Shown here piece by piece: positions 5,939 to 6,517 of a stretch of 6,517 bases of DNA. Position numbers and translations under genes: made by a program. Source of the stretch: Pseudomonadota bacterium (GTDB lineage Bacteria > Pseudomonadota > Gammaproteobacteria > Burkholderiales > Burkholderiaceae_B). The stretch covers positions 1-6,517 of the forward strand of contig JAEYZR010000206.1 in NCBI GenBank assembly GCA_023427945.1, written 5' to 3'. Numbering within the stretch: the stretch's first letter is position 1; each line of letters opens with the position of its first letter. The notes beneath the pieces were generated by a model, which was not told the DNA's origin, did no database searches, and saw only the letters and a list, made by a program, of their open reading frames with translations.

Positions 5939-6436
5939 ATGCATCTTGAAGGCTCTTGTCATTGCGGTGCCGTGCGGTTCAGCCTCGAAAGTGCCCACCC
6001 CTACCCTTATCAACGCTGCTACTGCAGCATTTGCCGCAAGACGCAGGGCGGAGGTGGCTATGCCATCAATCTTGGAGGCGATGCCACGACGCTGAAGGTC
6101 AGCGGACGTGAAGCGCTGACGGCGTATCGCGCAAAGATGCGCAAGGATGACGGCAGCGAAACGCAAAGTTCGGGCGAGCGAAACTTCTGCCGCCATTGCG
6201 GCAGCGCGCTCTGGCTGTTCAGTCCTGAATACCCTGAGCTGATACATCCCTTCGCCTGCGCCATCGACACGGCGCTACCCGTGCCTCCCGAACACACGCA
6301 TCTGCTTCTCGATTCCAAGGCCGCGTGGGTCGAGGTGCAGGCCGCTCCCAAGGACCAGTTTTTCCAGAAATACCCCGAGGAATCGATTGCGCAGTGGCAC
6401 GATCGCCTGGGACTCACGAATGATGGGCAGCAGTGA
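5939..6436 (+). CDS. GFA-family zinc protein (glutathione-dependent formaldehyde-activating enzyme-like)
   Basis: This 165-residue cytoplasmic protein has the seven-cysteine pattern of the GFA family: Cys7 and Cys9 (SCHCG), Cys27, Cys29 and Cys32 (CYCSIC), and Cys84 and Cys87 (CRHCG). In the characterised Gfa enzyme these residues hold a structural and a second zinc ion. The characterised member was linked to S-hydroxymethylglutathione formation from formaldehyde and glutathione, but most relatives have no proven function, so the formaldehyde role is only a family label here. The frame stays open far upstream over the thioesterase gene. The ATG at 5939-5941 is preferred because it starts directly at the conserved MHLEGSCHCG block and has GGAG 7 bases before it. 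The gene follows the thioesterase gene by 70 bp on the same strand and may be co-transcribed. No alcohol dehydrogenase or S-formylglutathione hydrolase gene is nearby in the window. Confidence 0.92.
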   Translation: MHLEGSCHCGAVRFSLESAHPYPYQRCYCSICRKTQGGGGYAINLGGDATTLKVSGREALTAYRAKMRKDDGSETQSSGERNFCRHCGSALWLFSPEYPELIHPFACAIDTALPVPPEHTHLLLDSKAAWVEVQAAPKDQFFQKYPEESIAQWHDRLGLTNDGQQ

Positions 6437-6455
6437 AGCACGCCGCGCCGTTGGG

Positions 6456-6479
6456 GCGCTCAGCCACAGGGGCTGGCGC
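6456..6479. terminator. GC-rich stem-loop after the GFA gene (possible terminator)
   Basis: GCGC (6456-6459), a bulged T at 6460 and CAGCC (6461-6465) pair with GGCTG (6471-6475) and GCGC (6476-6479) around a 5-base loop ACAGG. This gives nine base pairs, 19 bases past the GFA stop codon. The position and stability fit a transcript-end structure, but no T-tract follows on either strand, so it is not a textbook intrinsic terminator. The remaining bases to 6517 show no gene I can support. Confidence 0.4.
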
Positions 6480-6517
6480 GCGCGGCGCCGATGACGCTAC
6501 GCAGGCATGGCCGCCAT

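Noticed and set aside
6437..6517. Possible gene end or start in the last 81 bases (an open minus-strand frame with a stop at 6460-6462; plus-strand ATGs at 6491 and 6507)
   Set aside because: The segment is too short to judge, no ribosome-binding site precedes the ATGs, and no protein motif is visible.

Overview
The window is GC-rich, densely packed bacterial chromosome with eight protein-coding genes and no RNA gene, mobile element or CRISPR array that I can recognise. Protein types, gene style and high GC suggest a betaproteobacterium, most likely Burkholderiales of the Alcaligenaceae (Bordetella/Achromobacter-like) group. This is a judgement from protein character only, without any database comparison.

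Layout. Positions 1-5136 hold six genes all on the minus strand. In transcription order they are: an MltB-type lytic transglycosylase (3808-5136), a Cys-type glutathione S-transferase-like protein (3057-3794), a bacterial type IB DNA topoisomerase (1894-2985), a HAD-family phosphatase (973-1830), the tRNA adenosine deaminase TadA (453-980), and the start of an LD-carboxypeptidase (1-456, cut by the window edge). The last three are tightly coupled, with overlaps of 8 bp and 4 bp (ATGA). The first two are 13 bp apart. The topoisomerase is separated from its neighbours by 71 and 63 bp. A 228-bp divergent intergenic region (5137-5364) then leads to two plus-strand genes: a PaaI-type hotdog thioesterase (5365-5868) and, after 70 bp, a GFA-family zinc protein (5939-6436). 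The last 81 bp hold a stable hairpin but no gene I can support.

How the genes relate. The lytic transglycosylase (peptidoglycan cleavage in the periplasm) and the LD-carboxypeptidase (trimming of recycled muropeptides in the cytoplasm) act at two ends of peptidoglycan turnover. TadA makes the inosine-34 wobble base of tRNA-Arg. The rest are housekeeping or detoxification families with no obvious shared pathway.

I looked for an undescribed system and did not find a convincing one. The points most worth a second look are the unassigned HAD phosphatase overlapping tadA, a His-rich insertion in the GST-like protein, the complete topoisomerase IB, several start-site corrections, and a few hairpins or short repeats in intergenic DNA.
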